Below are positions 1 through 11,719 of a DNA stretch of 64,000 nucleotides, piece after piece. The translations under genes were made by a program, and so were the position numbers. Positions within the stretch are counted from its first letter, which is position 1, and every line of letters starts with the position of its first letter. The stretch is taken from positions 59,214,886 through 59,278,885 of the forward strand of contig CM049322.1 of the NCBI GenBank assembly GCA_026874595.1, written 5' to 3'. This stretch comes from Sipunculus nudus (Eukaryota; Annelida; Sipuncula; Golfingiida; Sipunculidae). Under the pieces are notes generated by a model. It ran no database searches, was not told the DNA's origin, and worked only from the letters and a program-made list of their open reading frames with translations.

Positions 1-270
1 CCGCAAGCTCAAAACAACCCAACTGTTACAGCTTAGTCTGTAATTTGATCATCACAACACAACATATCCAAACGTACCCATCAGTTTTATTAATATTTTC
101 GGGGATGGGTAATGGACTTCGGCCTCAAATTATGTCAATATTCGATATCAACTAAAGTTTTCAAATGATTATCCCTGCTTTAATGTCGCAGAGTGGAATT
201 TAGGTTTATGTAATTTTGAAGGGGAATTGGAAGCCGATATAGGTGTTGGCAGACGGATGAGCTCCATGAA
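1..270. repeat. Dispersed repeat, copy 1
   Basis: This stretch aligns by eye along its whole length with 26,292-26,560 in the same orientation. Shared blocks include CTGTAATTTGATCA, CAACACAACATATCCAAA, AATTATGTCAA/AGTTATGTCAA and a GGGGAA-TTGGAAG segment near the right end. Substitutions and small indels are scattered evenly, as expected for two old copies of an interspersed repeat or an old segmental duplication. No coding sequence is visible. The left edge is cut by the window, so the true length is unknown. Confidence 0.75.
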
Positions 271-600
271 AACACTATGTTTTTGTCATTCTGACAGGGA
301 CATAAAATAAAATATATGCAGAAATCTCTTCAGTTTTTTTAAAGATAACCTTACCTTCTTTGTTTATGTCATGACAAGCTTTAATATCGTTAAGATGATA
401 AAATCAATTTAAATTTCTACTATAGATATTTCAGATGATATTCGATTGTTTTGTGTATATAAAATCCAGTAATATTATCAATGAAACTGGAAGATATACT
501 ATGTTTACTATTCCACGTGTTAAATATAAATTGAAACTCAAGGAGTTATTGAAATAAGAAGTATATTTAACTATGAAGATTGTTACATTTACAAGCAATC
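271..600. other. No recognisable feature
   Basis: AT-rich sequence with stops in all frames. I see no gene, RNA or repeat structure here. Confidence 0.5.
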
Positions 601-1020
601 ATTCCAACAGTGTGTTCAATACGATATTAATGAAGTTGTGAACCTGTAAACAAATTAGTGAAAAGAGTGTCAAGAAAAGTGGAAGGAAATACAGATGTTA
701 AAAGTTTATGTTACCACAGCACAGATTAATAAATTCAAGGTACTTAAAATAGTAAGAGATTTACATAGCTTAGATAACTTGAAGGCTTATAGAATGTTAA
801 GGCAAAAGTTTGAAAATAAATGTGCTTAAAAGAAAGAAAACATGAAAATAAATCCTTATCAAGAGTTCTGAACACTTAAAATATTGATGGATTATGGAGA
901 AATCTAAAGAACTTTTAACAACAAAGAAAATCAACTGGTATTGATGCAGATTGTGTGTATACTTATTTGAAAGATTTGCTGAATGGTAGTAGAACTTAAA
1001 TTGCAGAAGATAGAAACAAT

Positions 1021-1368
1021 ATGGTGATTGCATGCATAGCAGAACATTTTGATGAAAATAAGCAGTGTGGTAATCTTAATAATGATATCACTACACATGA
1101 GATTGAATATGCAGTTAAGCAGATAACGACAGGTAAAGCACCAGGTCGAGATAGTTTGACACTTGATATGATAAAATTTATTATCAAATTTATACTCCCA
1201 TTGTTAGAAAAATTGTGCAATAGTATACTATACACAGGTTTTTTCCCAGATGAATGGAGCAAAGCAATTATATATTCAATGTATAAATATGGACAGATAA
1301 ATGATCCGGCTAACTACAGGGGAATAATTTTGTTAAATATATTTGTAAATTATTTACCAAAATTCTGA
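1021..1368 (+). pseudogene. LINE reverse transcriptase fragment (fingers/palm)
   Basis: This 115-codon open fragment holds the hallmark start of a LINE reverse transcriptase: TTGKAPGRDSLTLDMIK, then FFPDEWSKAIIYSMYK and DPANYRGIILL. In intact elements these are the GKAPGpDgi, W..a.i.Pi.K and P.NYRgI.Ll blocks just before the catalytic palm. The frame closes at a stop, after which homologous residues continue in other frames, so this is part of a broken polyprotein. The ATG is internal to the old ORF and has no meaning as a start. Confidence 0.85.
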
Positions 1369-2299
1369 ATAATAGATTTTTGGTTTATGTGGAGGACTTA
1401 GATATATTGGCAGAGGCACAGGCAGGGCATTGAAAGAGTTATTGTACAATTGATGATGCTTTTTTTTGCAGGGGTTATTACAAAAATATTTAAGCAAAAG
1501 AAAGGGGAGACTCTATTGCATTTATATCGATTTTCTAAGGCTTTTGATTGTGTCATGTATGATATTTTATGGTATGTATTATTAAAACAGAGTATTAATG
1601 GAAGAAATTAAAAGCTTTGAGGTCCATGAACTTCAAAATGCAATCATGTATTCGTACAGATAATGGAACTACAGGGTATTTCTTTTACACTTTAAGGACG
1701 AGACATGGATGAATGATAAATCCATCATTATTTTTTATATTTATAAATGAGTTTTATTTGACATTGAATAGTTTTGGTTGCTAGGGAATTAATATTAATA
1801 AACACCTTCCAAATTGTGTAACTGTAATGTTTGAAGATGATATCGTATTTTTTTCAGAAACACAGGAAAGACTTTAAAGACAAAAAGATCATTTTGGATA
1901 TTTTTGTAACAATTGTGGTATAAAAGTAAAATTATATAAAACTAACGTTATGATTTGTCGTCGCGGTGGTATTTTACGTAAATCAGAAAAATGGCTTTTG
2001 AAGGTAAGAAACTAGATGTTGTATCTTACTACAAATACCTTGGCATTACGGTTACTTATAAAGTTTCTTGGACGAAAACACAACAGCAACAAGCAATATA
2101 AGCAAATAAAGTAGAATGTATGTTTAAAAAAAATTATTATAAATACCAGTATCTAAATGTCAATGAACTTTCAAAGTTTTTAGATATTATGGTTGTACCA
2201 ATTACTTCATATGGAAGTGAGCTTTGGGGCTTTAGCAGTGTTGAATTGATAGAAAGAATTCATTATAAATTCTGTAAATATATATATTAAAAGTAAATA

Positions 2300-2620
2300 G
2301 TATCACTGTAAATGCAGCGGTATTAACACAGCAGTTACCAGTAGGGCCACTTAATGACTTCAGTAGGCTGTGTGTGTCGCAGTGTGTAGGGCTGGTCTTT
2401 ATCACCGCAGCAGAGGTATCGGGTTCTCACTCAGTGTAACAGAGTGGGCCACTGTAGCTCACTCGTGCATGGATCACCAGGGACATGTACTATATTTTAT
2501 ATTCTCCAATAGTCGATATTTAGTCAATAATTTCCATTTCGGTATGTTCAGAAAGATAATTTTGTGAAGCTGATTATGTTTAAAAATGGTTAAATTATAC
2601 TAGATATCAGCTGAGAAAGT
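2300..2620. other. Possible insertion inside the LINE
   Basis: Between the RT section and the C-terminal segment, the AT-rich LINE is interrupted by more GC-rich sequence (about 2,370-2,490). It contains GTGTGTAGGG, GGGTTCTCACTCAG and GCCACTGTAGCTCACTC. It does not read as LINE protein in any frame. It could be a nested short element, but I see no clear ends or promoter boxes. Confidence 0.3.
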
Positions 2621-2809
2621 ACTCGAATTTCACAACAGACTAGGCAGACAAGAATTACACAAGAATATGGAAAACAGTGTATTTTACAGAAATAAAACCT
2701 GGTATAACTCATTAAATCCATTTTTTTTTCAGTAGCCATTTTTTCCTGAATGATATTTTATGTCTTCTTGCAGCCGAGGCCCTCAACACCTGTTTGATTT
2801 CAATGTTTC

Positions 2810-3118
2810 TTGATCCTCTATGGTCAGCCAACTCTCTTCCTGTCTTTAGAAGTAGAAAAAGGAAGGCATAGTAATACTCCATGGGATGAAAGGTTTTGTA
2901 AATATTGTTTAAGATATGGGGAAGCTATTGTGGAAGATGAGCATCATTTTATCATGAAATGCCCATTGTATACAGACTTGAGAATCAGGTATATTGATGA
3001 TTTAAGTACATTTACATCTCTGATGGCAGATAATAATGCCCATACAATAAAACAATTAGCAACCTATGTACACTTTGCCTTTATTAGAAGAGCTGATGAA
3101 TTGAAAGCTATCATCTAA
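2810..3118 (+). pseudogene. LINE C-terminal Cys/His segment
   Basis: The frame includes RFCKYCLRYGEAIVEDEHHF, followed closely by IMKCPLYTDLR. The pattern R.C..C...(I/V)EDE.HF...CP.Y..LR is the C-terminal region found in many LINEs of molluscs and other animals. It belongs with the RT relic upstream. The residues before it are not LINE-like, so a break or frameshift lies just upstream of about 2,850. Confidence 0.8.
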
Positions 3119-3220
3119 GTAATCTATTTATTTCACTTACTTATTCATCTGCCAATTAAGAAATAGATAAACTTTTCCATATATGCATTGTACTACTGTT
3201 TGTTTTATATGTTCACTTAT

Positions 3221-3262
3221 TTATTATTATTATTATTATTATAATTGGTATTATTATTGTTA
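3221..3262. repeat. (ATT)n microsatellite
   Basis: Interrupted ATT trinucleotide run inside the 3' untranslated part of the LINE. Confidence 0.9.
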
Positions 3263-3519
3263 TTATTCATGACCTCTAAATGAAGTGAAACATGTGATTA
3301 CAAAATTTCAGCTTGTGTTTAGATATTGCAAACATGGGTTTTTTATAGTTACATTTTCATACAAGATTGTGTTTTAATGCATGTTTTGTTAGTTCATGTT
3401 ATGCAGTTACATTTTGTTATTATTGAATTTTTATGATTCTTAACACATGCTCTTTGTGGAACCATGGGCCTGAGGCCTTTTATTTCAGAATAAATTTCTA
3501 TTTATTTTATTTTATTATT

Positions 3520-5120
3520 ATTCTCTTCCTGTCAGTTATTTTAAACCTTGTAGTACTATTCTCATAAAATTCCAAGGTCTGTATGTACCTGTTATTACCG
3601 TTGAATACCTAAGTCATGTATACCATGCTTATTTTTACTTATAAATATAAATATAACAAGAGAGAATAAGAAGAACAAAATGGAAGTGAATTTAACAAGA
3701 AGTAATATAATTTTATCATATGAAGAACGAATGAAACCCTCATATTAAAATTAGATTTTAATATATTATATCAAACATTAAAATAGTGAAGTGTGCACCA
3801 AACTTTAAAATTATAGATATTCAAGGCAAGCTAATTAGTCTGAATGTTTCTTGTGTGAGTATATTATATGATAACAGGTGCGGACAGAACCGAACCATCC
3901 CCTATAATTCATTCCAATACATAAGCGGCCCGGTCCTGGTCCGGACCAGCCGTGGGCTGTCAACTCCAGTAAGAGTACCGTTCCAGGCGGTCCGGTCCAT
4001 TTAGTAAAATATAAATAAAATAAATTAAAATTGTAGTTTATGTGCTTATTTGGTGAAATATTTAACAAAAACCGACCATCACATACAAAGCAAACCCTGC
4101 AATAAATGTAATATTATAATCTACACGTAAATCGCAAGATCTGGTTAGATTTCTGAATTGCAAATATAAAATTACAATTTTTGGTAACAAATTGACAAAA
4201 GTTGAATATTTTGTGTGAAAAGAACAGGGAAGGGGGGGGGGGGCATGGTGGTTATAGCATTAACCAAATTCCACAAGATAGGTGGGGGGGGGGGGGGGGG
4301 GACTGATTCAAAGACTTTGCTGGGCGAGGATGTATGGCTACGGGTTGACAATGAGTTTATATGGTATAGGGCTATGAATTTAATGTAGTTCATGTATAGA
4401 AATCGTTCTTATTATACTCTGATCCACATTGAAACATGAGAAAATGCATCAGCATTGCGCAAACAGAGCAGGGGAAAATGATTCTAATATTGTAAACCCG
4501 TCACTTCAGTCATTAGTTAATAACCAAAAATTACCCTTTTCTGTTACTTACAAAAATATATATAAATATAGAATAATACACTATTATTAATCTATGCCAG
4601 ATTTGTAGGATGAAAATAAATCCATGAAATCAATCCATGAAATCATATGTTTTGCATAATTGTTTAAAATGCGGTCCAGTAATAAGCGGTCCAGTATTTT
4701 TTGTTTGCGCTCCGATCGATGTGTGGAAATGGTGGACAAGTCCCCACCTCTATATAACACATCTACTCAGTATATTCTAAGCAGATCCATGAAAATAAGA
4801 CATAAACATGATTTTTTTTTTCACTTTCCAATGCAAGTTTTATAATTATTCTTAAAACTGATTTTGTTCTATCAGGTTATGTTTAAAAAATTGTGTTATG
4901 TTGAAAAATGCTGGAGATATTTCATTGTGAAGTTTATGCTTTGAAAATAATAATTGTAATAAAACGGTAGGTAAAATTTCCACATCTCTATTATCCATTA
5001 AATCAGTAATATAAAATTTGTTGCCTGTCATTTGAATAACAGGAACATAAACTTTCACTTTTTTTCAATTTGACACATCCTGGGACAAAGATATGGTCGT
5101 GTTTAACACTAAATATCATA
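3520..5120. other. Non-coding stretch with poly-G tracts
   Basis: No gene is supportable. The stretch contains a G12 run at 4,232-4,243 and a G18 run at 4,284-4,301. A locally GC-rich patch at 3,890-4,000 (CGGCCCGGTCCTGGTCCGGACC) is rich in short GGTCCGG/CCGGACC palindromes. Open frames here are short and of random composition. Confidence 0.6.
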
Positions 5121-5125
5121 TTATA

Positions 5126-5337
5126 CTCATTCCGTAACCCCCCCCCCTCAAAAAAAAAAGATAAAAAAGTTCAACAACACAAGGAGTGATAAAAATGTTC
5201 CAATTTTAAACCCTCTTTTTTATGCCCAAAACGCTTCAAATAAATGTAATCACTTGAAATTATTATAAGTAATGAAAAATAATAACATGGTTCGGAATGA
5301 TAATTAATACCAGTGTATACTGAGGTTACGGAATGAG
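5126..5337. mobile_element. MITE-like inverted-repeat element
   Basis: A perfect 14-bp inverted repeat flanks a 212-bp AT-rich segment: CTCATTCCGTAACC at 5,126-5,139 and its reverse complement GGTTACGGAATGAG at 5,324-5,337. Further partial copies are TTCGGAATGA at about 5,291, CTTACGGAATGA at about 5,338 and CATTCCGTAAC at about 5,780. A non-autonomous DNA transposon is the simplest reading. No clear target duplication flanks the repeats, so the ends may be internal to a larger element. Confidence 0.45.
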
Positions 5338-5339
5338 CT

Positions 5340-6470
5340 TACGGAATGATTTACAGGGTATCTATGCTAGTGCTTGGGAACTTGTATTTTCTTTCCTTTG
5401 ATTTGAAAAAAGCAAGCCTTATTCATCATCATAGGAAGGAATTGCTTATCTTTATAGAATAAGAAATGTATTCAAATTGACCTTATAAACACTAGTATAC
5501 AGTTTTGAGTTTGACCATGCATAATTAACTAGGCTTAATTCACTTGTAAAACACTTGTTTTTACCATAACACATTTCTTTCCATAGCCTCATCATTCTTT
5601 GGTGTTTTCTAAAGGGTGAAAGCCTGATGATGCACAGCAAATTAATCCCTTTGCGTTATGAATCGGTCATGTATTGATATTGTAAGGATTTCTCCAGACT
5701 TTTATAAAAGCCACACAAGTTATATTATGTATGTACAATATGCCGTCACAAAGCATTCGTTCTGTTACTTTGCTTCTGTCATTCCGTAACACATTAGATT
5801 TATAAATATTTCAATTATTTAAAAATTTCAAATAAATTAACTTGTACATATTGAACTGTTGTCATGATATGTGTTTATTGTTCTTGTTAATATATTAACT
5901 TATGTCCATACCAAACAAATCATAAAATCACTTTGCTAATCCTGCACTGCCTCAGGAAATAGTTTATGTTTAATATAATTGATTATTTACTTAATTATTT
6001 CATTAAATATTGTCCATAATCTCATTCCCTACGCTAGGGACCTGCCCATCTGACTCTACCACAAGCTTACATAAGAGTAAATGAAAATAAATACACATCA
6101 TATTCTGAATAATCAATATATATGACCACAATTAGAAATCACATATTTACACTTTTGTCCCCACCTGTGCATTGTGGCTCTCCCAAAAGCTTATATGACC
6201 GTAATTGAAAATGAATTCACAATAAAATCATGCTTAAATAATTTTGAAGATAAAGCTTACTATGATTATTATGGTTTCTGTGCGGTACCCTATTTAAATT
6301 AAAAAAAATTTTTCAGTCATCATATTAGTGTACATAAATTAAATTCTTAATCATTCAAATTTATTTATATTGATTTAATTAACTTACTCATGGTCTTCTT
6401 ACATTTTGTTGATAAATTAAAGGAGAAAATAATAAGGCACTAGTTCAAAATGTTATATATATATCAAATG
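5340..6470. other. AT-rich non-coding stretch
   Basis: No coding, RNA or array structure is seen apart from the extra CATTCCGTAAC copy near 5,780. Confidence 0.5.
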
Positions 6471-6830
6471 TTATAAAAGAAATTCAAACTAGACGACCAT
6501 AGGTCGAACGCTTGCCGGAAATCGGAAGTGAAACACAGACGGACAGACAGAACATATTGTCGGTTTTCTATCAATGGAATGACTCTCAGGGCCATTGCTG
6601 AGAATATGTGGCTTGTAGAATGACATATGAGACAAAAGAACAGGCAAAAACTGAAAACAAAAGACGAACAGACAGACATACTGATTTTGTGAGATAAGAT
6701 TGACACCAGATGACTTAACCTAGTTATGGAGAAGATACAAAGGAAGAAAATGAGTTATATTTTATGCAATCTAGATTTATAGTTTTGGACGTATGGCGAA
6801 TTAATGATATACTTGGGAGGTTCGACTGTA

Positions 6831-8561
6831 GCGCCTTCTAGCGGACAATTTCCGAAGACGACAAATGCGTTTCGTATTATTAGTGTATGACATGAGATGT
6901 CTCAGTTTTAAAAGGATTCCATCAAAGCTGTGGCCTGTAGAATGCTATATGTAAGGAGTAAGAACCAGCAAGCAGGCGACTTTGAGGATAACGGACAAAC
7001 AGATGAACACACTGACAAAGTGACAAAAGGTTGAAACCAGATGCCTTAATCAGGTTATGGAGAAGACTGAAAGGAAGAAAATAAGCTATAGTTTATGTAA
7101 CTGAGGCCTTTGGTGTAGAGATATGGCCAATACAATGCAATGTGTTTGAGGTTCGTGTGCAGCGCCCACTAGAGGCCATATCCGCAACATGAAAAAATGA
7201 TTTTAGATATTAGTGTAAGACATAAGGTGTAATAGTTTGAATAAGGATTCCGTCAAAACTGTGGCCTATAGAATGCTATATTTGAGACGCAAGAACCAGC
7301 AAGCAGGCAAATTTAAGGACAACTGACAAACAGACGGACACACTGACAAAGTGACACAAGATAGTGACCAGATGACTACATCAATTTATGGAGAAGACCC
7401 GGAGAAAGAAAATAAGCTAAAGTTTATGTTATTGAGGCTTATAATCTTGGAGATATGGCCAAAATATGATAAGTTGGTGAGGTTTGCATCCAGCGCCCCC
7501 TAGCGGCCTCATTCAAAAAATGAAAAAAAAAATTTCGAGCTAATAGTGTAAAACTTACGCTATGTCAGTTTCAAGAAGATTCCTGCAAAAATGTGGCCAA
7601 AATAATTAAATCTCGAAATATCTCGTTTGACGTGAAATTTAACGAGATATTGCCAGATTTGTAAAACAATCTTGTAGTACTATTTGAATGCTACCTAATG
7701 CAAAAAACTAGACCTCTCTAGCATTAAAACTGACAAATAAGTCCACTGATTTTCAAATATCATCATTTTTCCCCAAAAATGCGTTACCATAGAAACGGCA
7801 TAGAAATTTGAGTCTAGTACCCACCAGAGAAAAGGTAATTGGATGACGATTAAAATGAGCTATAGTTTAAGTAGATACGACTAATAGTTACAAAGATATG
7901 AAGAAAAAAATGTTTAGTATACTTTTGATGACATTAACCTTGACGTATGACCTATTTGGACTAAAAACAATAGGCTTCTATTAGATTTTGTTTCCTATCA
8001 GATCTATTAGTTTTAAAACGATTGGCGCAAAATTGCGACCTGTAGAGTGCAGACAAACAAACAAACAAACTAGATGACCAGAGGTCACGCGCTTGCCGGA
8101 AATGACCTAATGTTAGTCAGATGAATGAACAATGTCAAAGTGAAAAAAAAATAATCCATAGTTTGTTAAGAAAGAACCAATATTAACAAAGTTGTAAAGA
8201 AAATAAGATTTTGATATATTTTGATCACCTTGACCTTGCCCTTTGACTTATTTGAATAATAAACATAGGACTTGCAGATGTCATCACGATATGACAAGTG
8301 TAATTTACAAAGCGATTCCTGCAAAACTGTGGCCAGTAGAATGCTACATGTGAGACGCAAGAACCAGGAAGCAGGCGAAATTAAGGACAACTGACAAACA
8401 GACAAACATACTGACAAACTGACCCAAGATTGAAAACAGATGACTTAATCATAATATGGAGAAACCACAGAGGAAGATAATAAGCTATAGTTTATGTAAA
8501 TGAGGTTAATATTTTTGGAGATATGGCCAAAAAAATGATATGTTGTGAAAGTTTGAGTGCA
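6831..8561. repeat. Higher-order repeat unit, copy 1
   Basis: Three ~331-bp units plus a ~740-bp tail. The third unit has a distinctive form (GAGGTTTGCAT, then CAGCGCC, then TATGTCAGTTTCAA) that matches the third unit of copy 2 better than its own neighbours. The tail carries AATCTCGAAATATCTCG at about 7,611, the TGACCT-type box at 7,929-7,954 and the GCTTGCCGGAAAT end near 8,091. Confidence 0.7.
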
Positions 8562-9671
8562 CTGCCCCTAGAGGCCAATTCTGGAAAATGAAAAATCCGT
8601 TTCGAGATATTAGTGTAAGACATAAGATGTAATAGTTTTAATAGGATTCTTTCAAAACTGTTGCCTGTAGAATGATATAAGTGAGACGAAAAAACCGGCA
8701 AGCAAGCCAATTTGAGGACAACTGAGAAACAGAAGGACACACAGACAAAGTGACTCAAGATTAAGACCAAATGAATACACCAGGTTTTTGGAAAGACCAA
8801 GAGGAAGAAAATATGCTATAGTTTATGCAAATGAGGTTTATAGTTTTGGAGATATGGCCAAAAAATGATATGTTGTGCAAGTTTGAGTGCACCGCCCCCT
8901 AGCGGCCAATTCTGGAAAATGAAAAATCTGTTTCGAGATATTAGTGTATGACATAAGATGCAATAGTTTTAAAAGGATTCTTTCAAAACTGTTGCCTGTA
9001 GAATGCTATATGTGAGACGCAAGAACCGGCAAGCAAGCGGATTTGAGGACAACTGAGAAACAGACGAACACACAGACAAAGTGACTCAAGATTGAGACCA
9101 AATGAATACACCAGTTATTTAAGAAGACCAAGGGGAAGAAAATAAGCTATAGTTTATGTAATTGAGGCTTACAGTTTTGGAGATATGGCCAAAACATGGT
9201 ATGTTGGGGAGGTTTGCATACAGCGCCTCCTAGCGGCCGCATTCACATAATAGAAAAGCAATTTTGAGATAATAGTGTAGGACTTATGATATGTCAGTTT
9301 CAAAAAGATTCCAGCAAAACTGTGGCCCCCAGGGCAAGACTACTGGAATCTCGAAATATCTCGTTTGACGAGATATTATACGAGATATCGCGAGACTTAT
9401 AAAACAATCTTGCAGTACTTGTTGAATGCTACCGGATGCAAAAAAACTAGACTCTCTTGCTGTAAAACTGCCAAAATTAGAAAATTAAGGCCCCTTTTTT
9501 TCGAATATCATGACTTTTTTCCAAAAATTCGTAATCATGGTTACGGCAAATTTGAGTCAGCTACACACCAGATGACTGGCCTTGGAATGACGTTTAAAAT
9601 GAGCTATGTTTGAAGAAGATACGACTAACAGTGACAAAGATATGAAGAAAAACCGTTTTGAGAAGTTTTGA

Positions 9672-9696
9672 TGACCTTGACCTTGACCTTTGACCT
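9672..9696. promoter_or_regulatory. TGACCT direct-repeat box
   Basis: Three TGACCT hexamers sit head to tail, followed after one T by a fourth. Read on the - strand this is AGGTCA half-sites with a DR1 spacing (AGGTCAAAGGTCA), plus TCAAGGTCA, the monomer site of some nuclear receptors. Related, less perfect boxes are at 7,929-7,954, 8,225-8,249 and 10,997-11,020. The match is seen directly; receptor binding is inference. Confidence 0.4.
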
Positions 9697-9826
9697 ATAT
9701 TGCCCAAAAACAATAAGCCTCCAGAACTTTTGCTTGTCTACTAGCTGTATAAGATAAAAAGCAGTTGCTACAAAATTGTGGCCTGTAGAGAGTACACAGA
9801 CAGACAAACAAACCAACAGACAAACA

Positions 9827-9954
9827 GACATCTGCGACTGACCAACCTGCTTGCCGAAATCGAAGATTTCTGGCAAGCAACAAACAAACAGACATCCGCG
9901 ACTGACCAACCTGCTTGCCGAAATCGAAGATTTCCGGCAAGCAATAAAGTTTGG
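9827..9954. repeat. Two 64-bp hairpin modules
   Basis: Two near-identical 64-bp units begin at 9,827 and 9,891 with GACATC.GCGACTGACCAAC. Each contains CTTGCCGAAATC, a 3-base loop, then GATTTC.GGCAAG, giving a stem of about 12 bp. The unit is clearly homologous to the 59-bp unit of the large array at 12.9-15.1 kb and differs in loop and spacer length. Confidence 0.85.
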
Positions 9955-11497
9955 ACTATGCCTCCAACATGTATTATCATAGACAGAGCCCGGAAATGCC
10001 GACACGCACCGCTGCACACGCCGGCTGCCCCCCGTAAGGACCCTGCCGCCACTTGCGGCGACGGCACGTGACTAAGTGGTTTGGTGAAACACGGCGCGAG
10101 ATTTGACGAGACTTACAATGTGATCCCTGAATGTGACTGCGAGTGTCAGCCGCTATCCAGCGCTGCAAACCATGTGTCTGTAGCGTAAAAATGACAGAAT
10201 TATAGGCATTTCTATGAATGGTCACGTGTTCTCGTTTCATGAGAAACGGTGCGAGATATGACAAGACTTGCGATTGAATGACTTAGAACTAGAGGGATAC
10301 TGTCTAACGCCAAAAACTAGACCTTTCTATCTCAAATATCAACAGAGATAGAAGCAGGAAAACTCTGTATTTTCAGATTGTCAAGTTTTACCCAAAAAAT
10401 TGGTAACCATGGTAACGGCAGCACAAAGCTACATGTGCGGAGGAATAAGCCAATGTTCCTAGTTTCAGATACGACAAAAAATTGGTGTCACGTTTAATAT
10501 TTTTTGAGATATTGCAGAAAAATGATATGTTACAGTGTTTCATGTACCACACCCCCTGGTGGCTATTTCCAAAAAATGAAAAATTGATTTCGAGATATTT
10601 TTAAATGACACAAAATATATCAATTTCAAAGCCACTGTTAAAAAAAGCGACCTGTTGGTCATATTTAATGAAATCTCGGAAACTCTCGTTTGGCAAGAAA
10701 TGGTGCGAGATTTTACGAGACTTTCACTTGTATGATAAAAAGCTTATTTAGTACTATCTGGTGCAAAAAACTAGACCTCTCTAGCTTTAAAACTGACAAA
10801 GTTAGAAAAATTAGTCCATTGATTTTCGATTTTCATCACGTTTACCCGAAAATACGTAACCATGGTGACAACAAATTTGAGTCAGCTACACCTTAGATGA
10901 AAGGCCTTGGAATGACAATTAAAATGAGATACAGTTGAAGTAGATATGCTTTATAGAAAAAAGATATGAAGAAAAAACCGTTTTGAGAACTTTTGATGTC
11001 CTTGACCTTGACCTTTGACCGATCATGGCCAAAAACAATAAGCTCCGAGGAGAATCGATTATACACTTTATCTGTAAGTTTCAGAGCGATTGGTGAAAAA
11101 TTGTGGCCTGTAGAGCACAGACAGACAGACAGACAAACAAACAGACAAACAGACTAGACGACCCGAGGTCGAACGCTTGCCGGAAGCGGAAATAAGAAAG
11201 TCAAACTAGGAGACAACATACAGCAGGCAGGCAGTTTACATTTAGAACTGGTCAAATGAAGTACCCGAATAATGGCGTAAACAGAAGCACAATTTTGTGT
11301 GGTTATGTTGATTTTCAAAAGTCGCAGATGAGTAGACAGACAAACAGACAGACAGACGGGAAAAAACTCCATGTGAAGGCCATGTACTCATGTCATGGAG
11401 AATGGAAAACCGTCTATTAGAAGAAAACTCCATATTTTGAATTTTAAGAAAAAGAAGAATATAATTGTAACGTATATAAGGTCACCATGGTAATGGA

Positions 11498-11671
11498 AGA
11501 ATATGACATAGTCCCCACGAGGATAATCGCATTAAATCTAGTTTCAGATGCTGCAATCAATGTTGTGACACTGTCTATAGTTTTCGAGATATGGCACAAT
11601 AATGATTGCTGCAGCGCCATCTGGCGGCCATTTTCTAAAAGGAAAAAAAATAAGCTCCCAGATATTTATTT

Positions 11672-11719
<48 letters not shown>

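Larger units (their letters stand above)
600..3510 (+). mobile_element. Decayed non-LTR retrotransposon (LINE)
   Basis: A LINE relic on the + strand can be followed through several frames. The 5' part of the reverse transcriptase domain is at 1,021-1,368. A later RT section near 1,800-2,080 reads MFEDDIVFFSE, then a GIKV..KT..MICRRGG block and a KYLGITVT-like block, which are RT and thumb motifs of LINEs. A C-terminal Cys/His segment is at 2,810-3,118. The A/T-rich 3' end at about 3,470-3,510 has AATAAA after GGGCCTGAGGCC. Many stops and frameshifts show the element is dead. The catalytic box reads FEDD where the family usually has YADD. The 5' boundary is estimated; I found no target-site duplication. 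Confidence 0.85.
8562..9960. repeat. Higher-order repeat unit, copy 2
   Basis: This repeats the order of copy 1: anchors near 8,562, 8,892 and 9,223, AATCTCGAAATATCTCG at about 9,351, the TGACCT box at 9,672-9,696 and a tetranucleotide-like CAGACAGACAAACAAAC tract near 9,798. It ends with two copies of a 64-bp hairpin module at 9,827-9,954. Beyond about 9,960 the sequence departs from copy 1. Confidence 0.7.
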
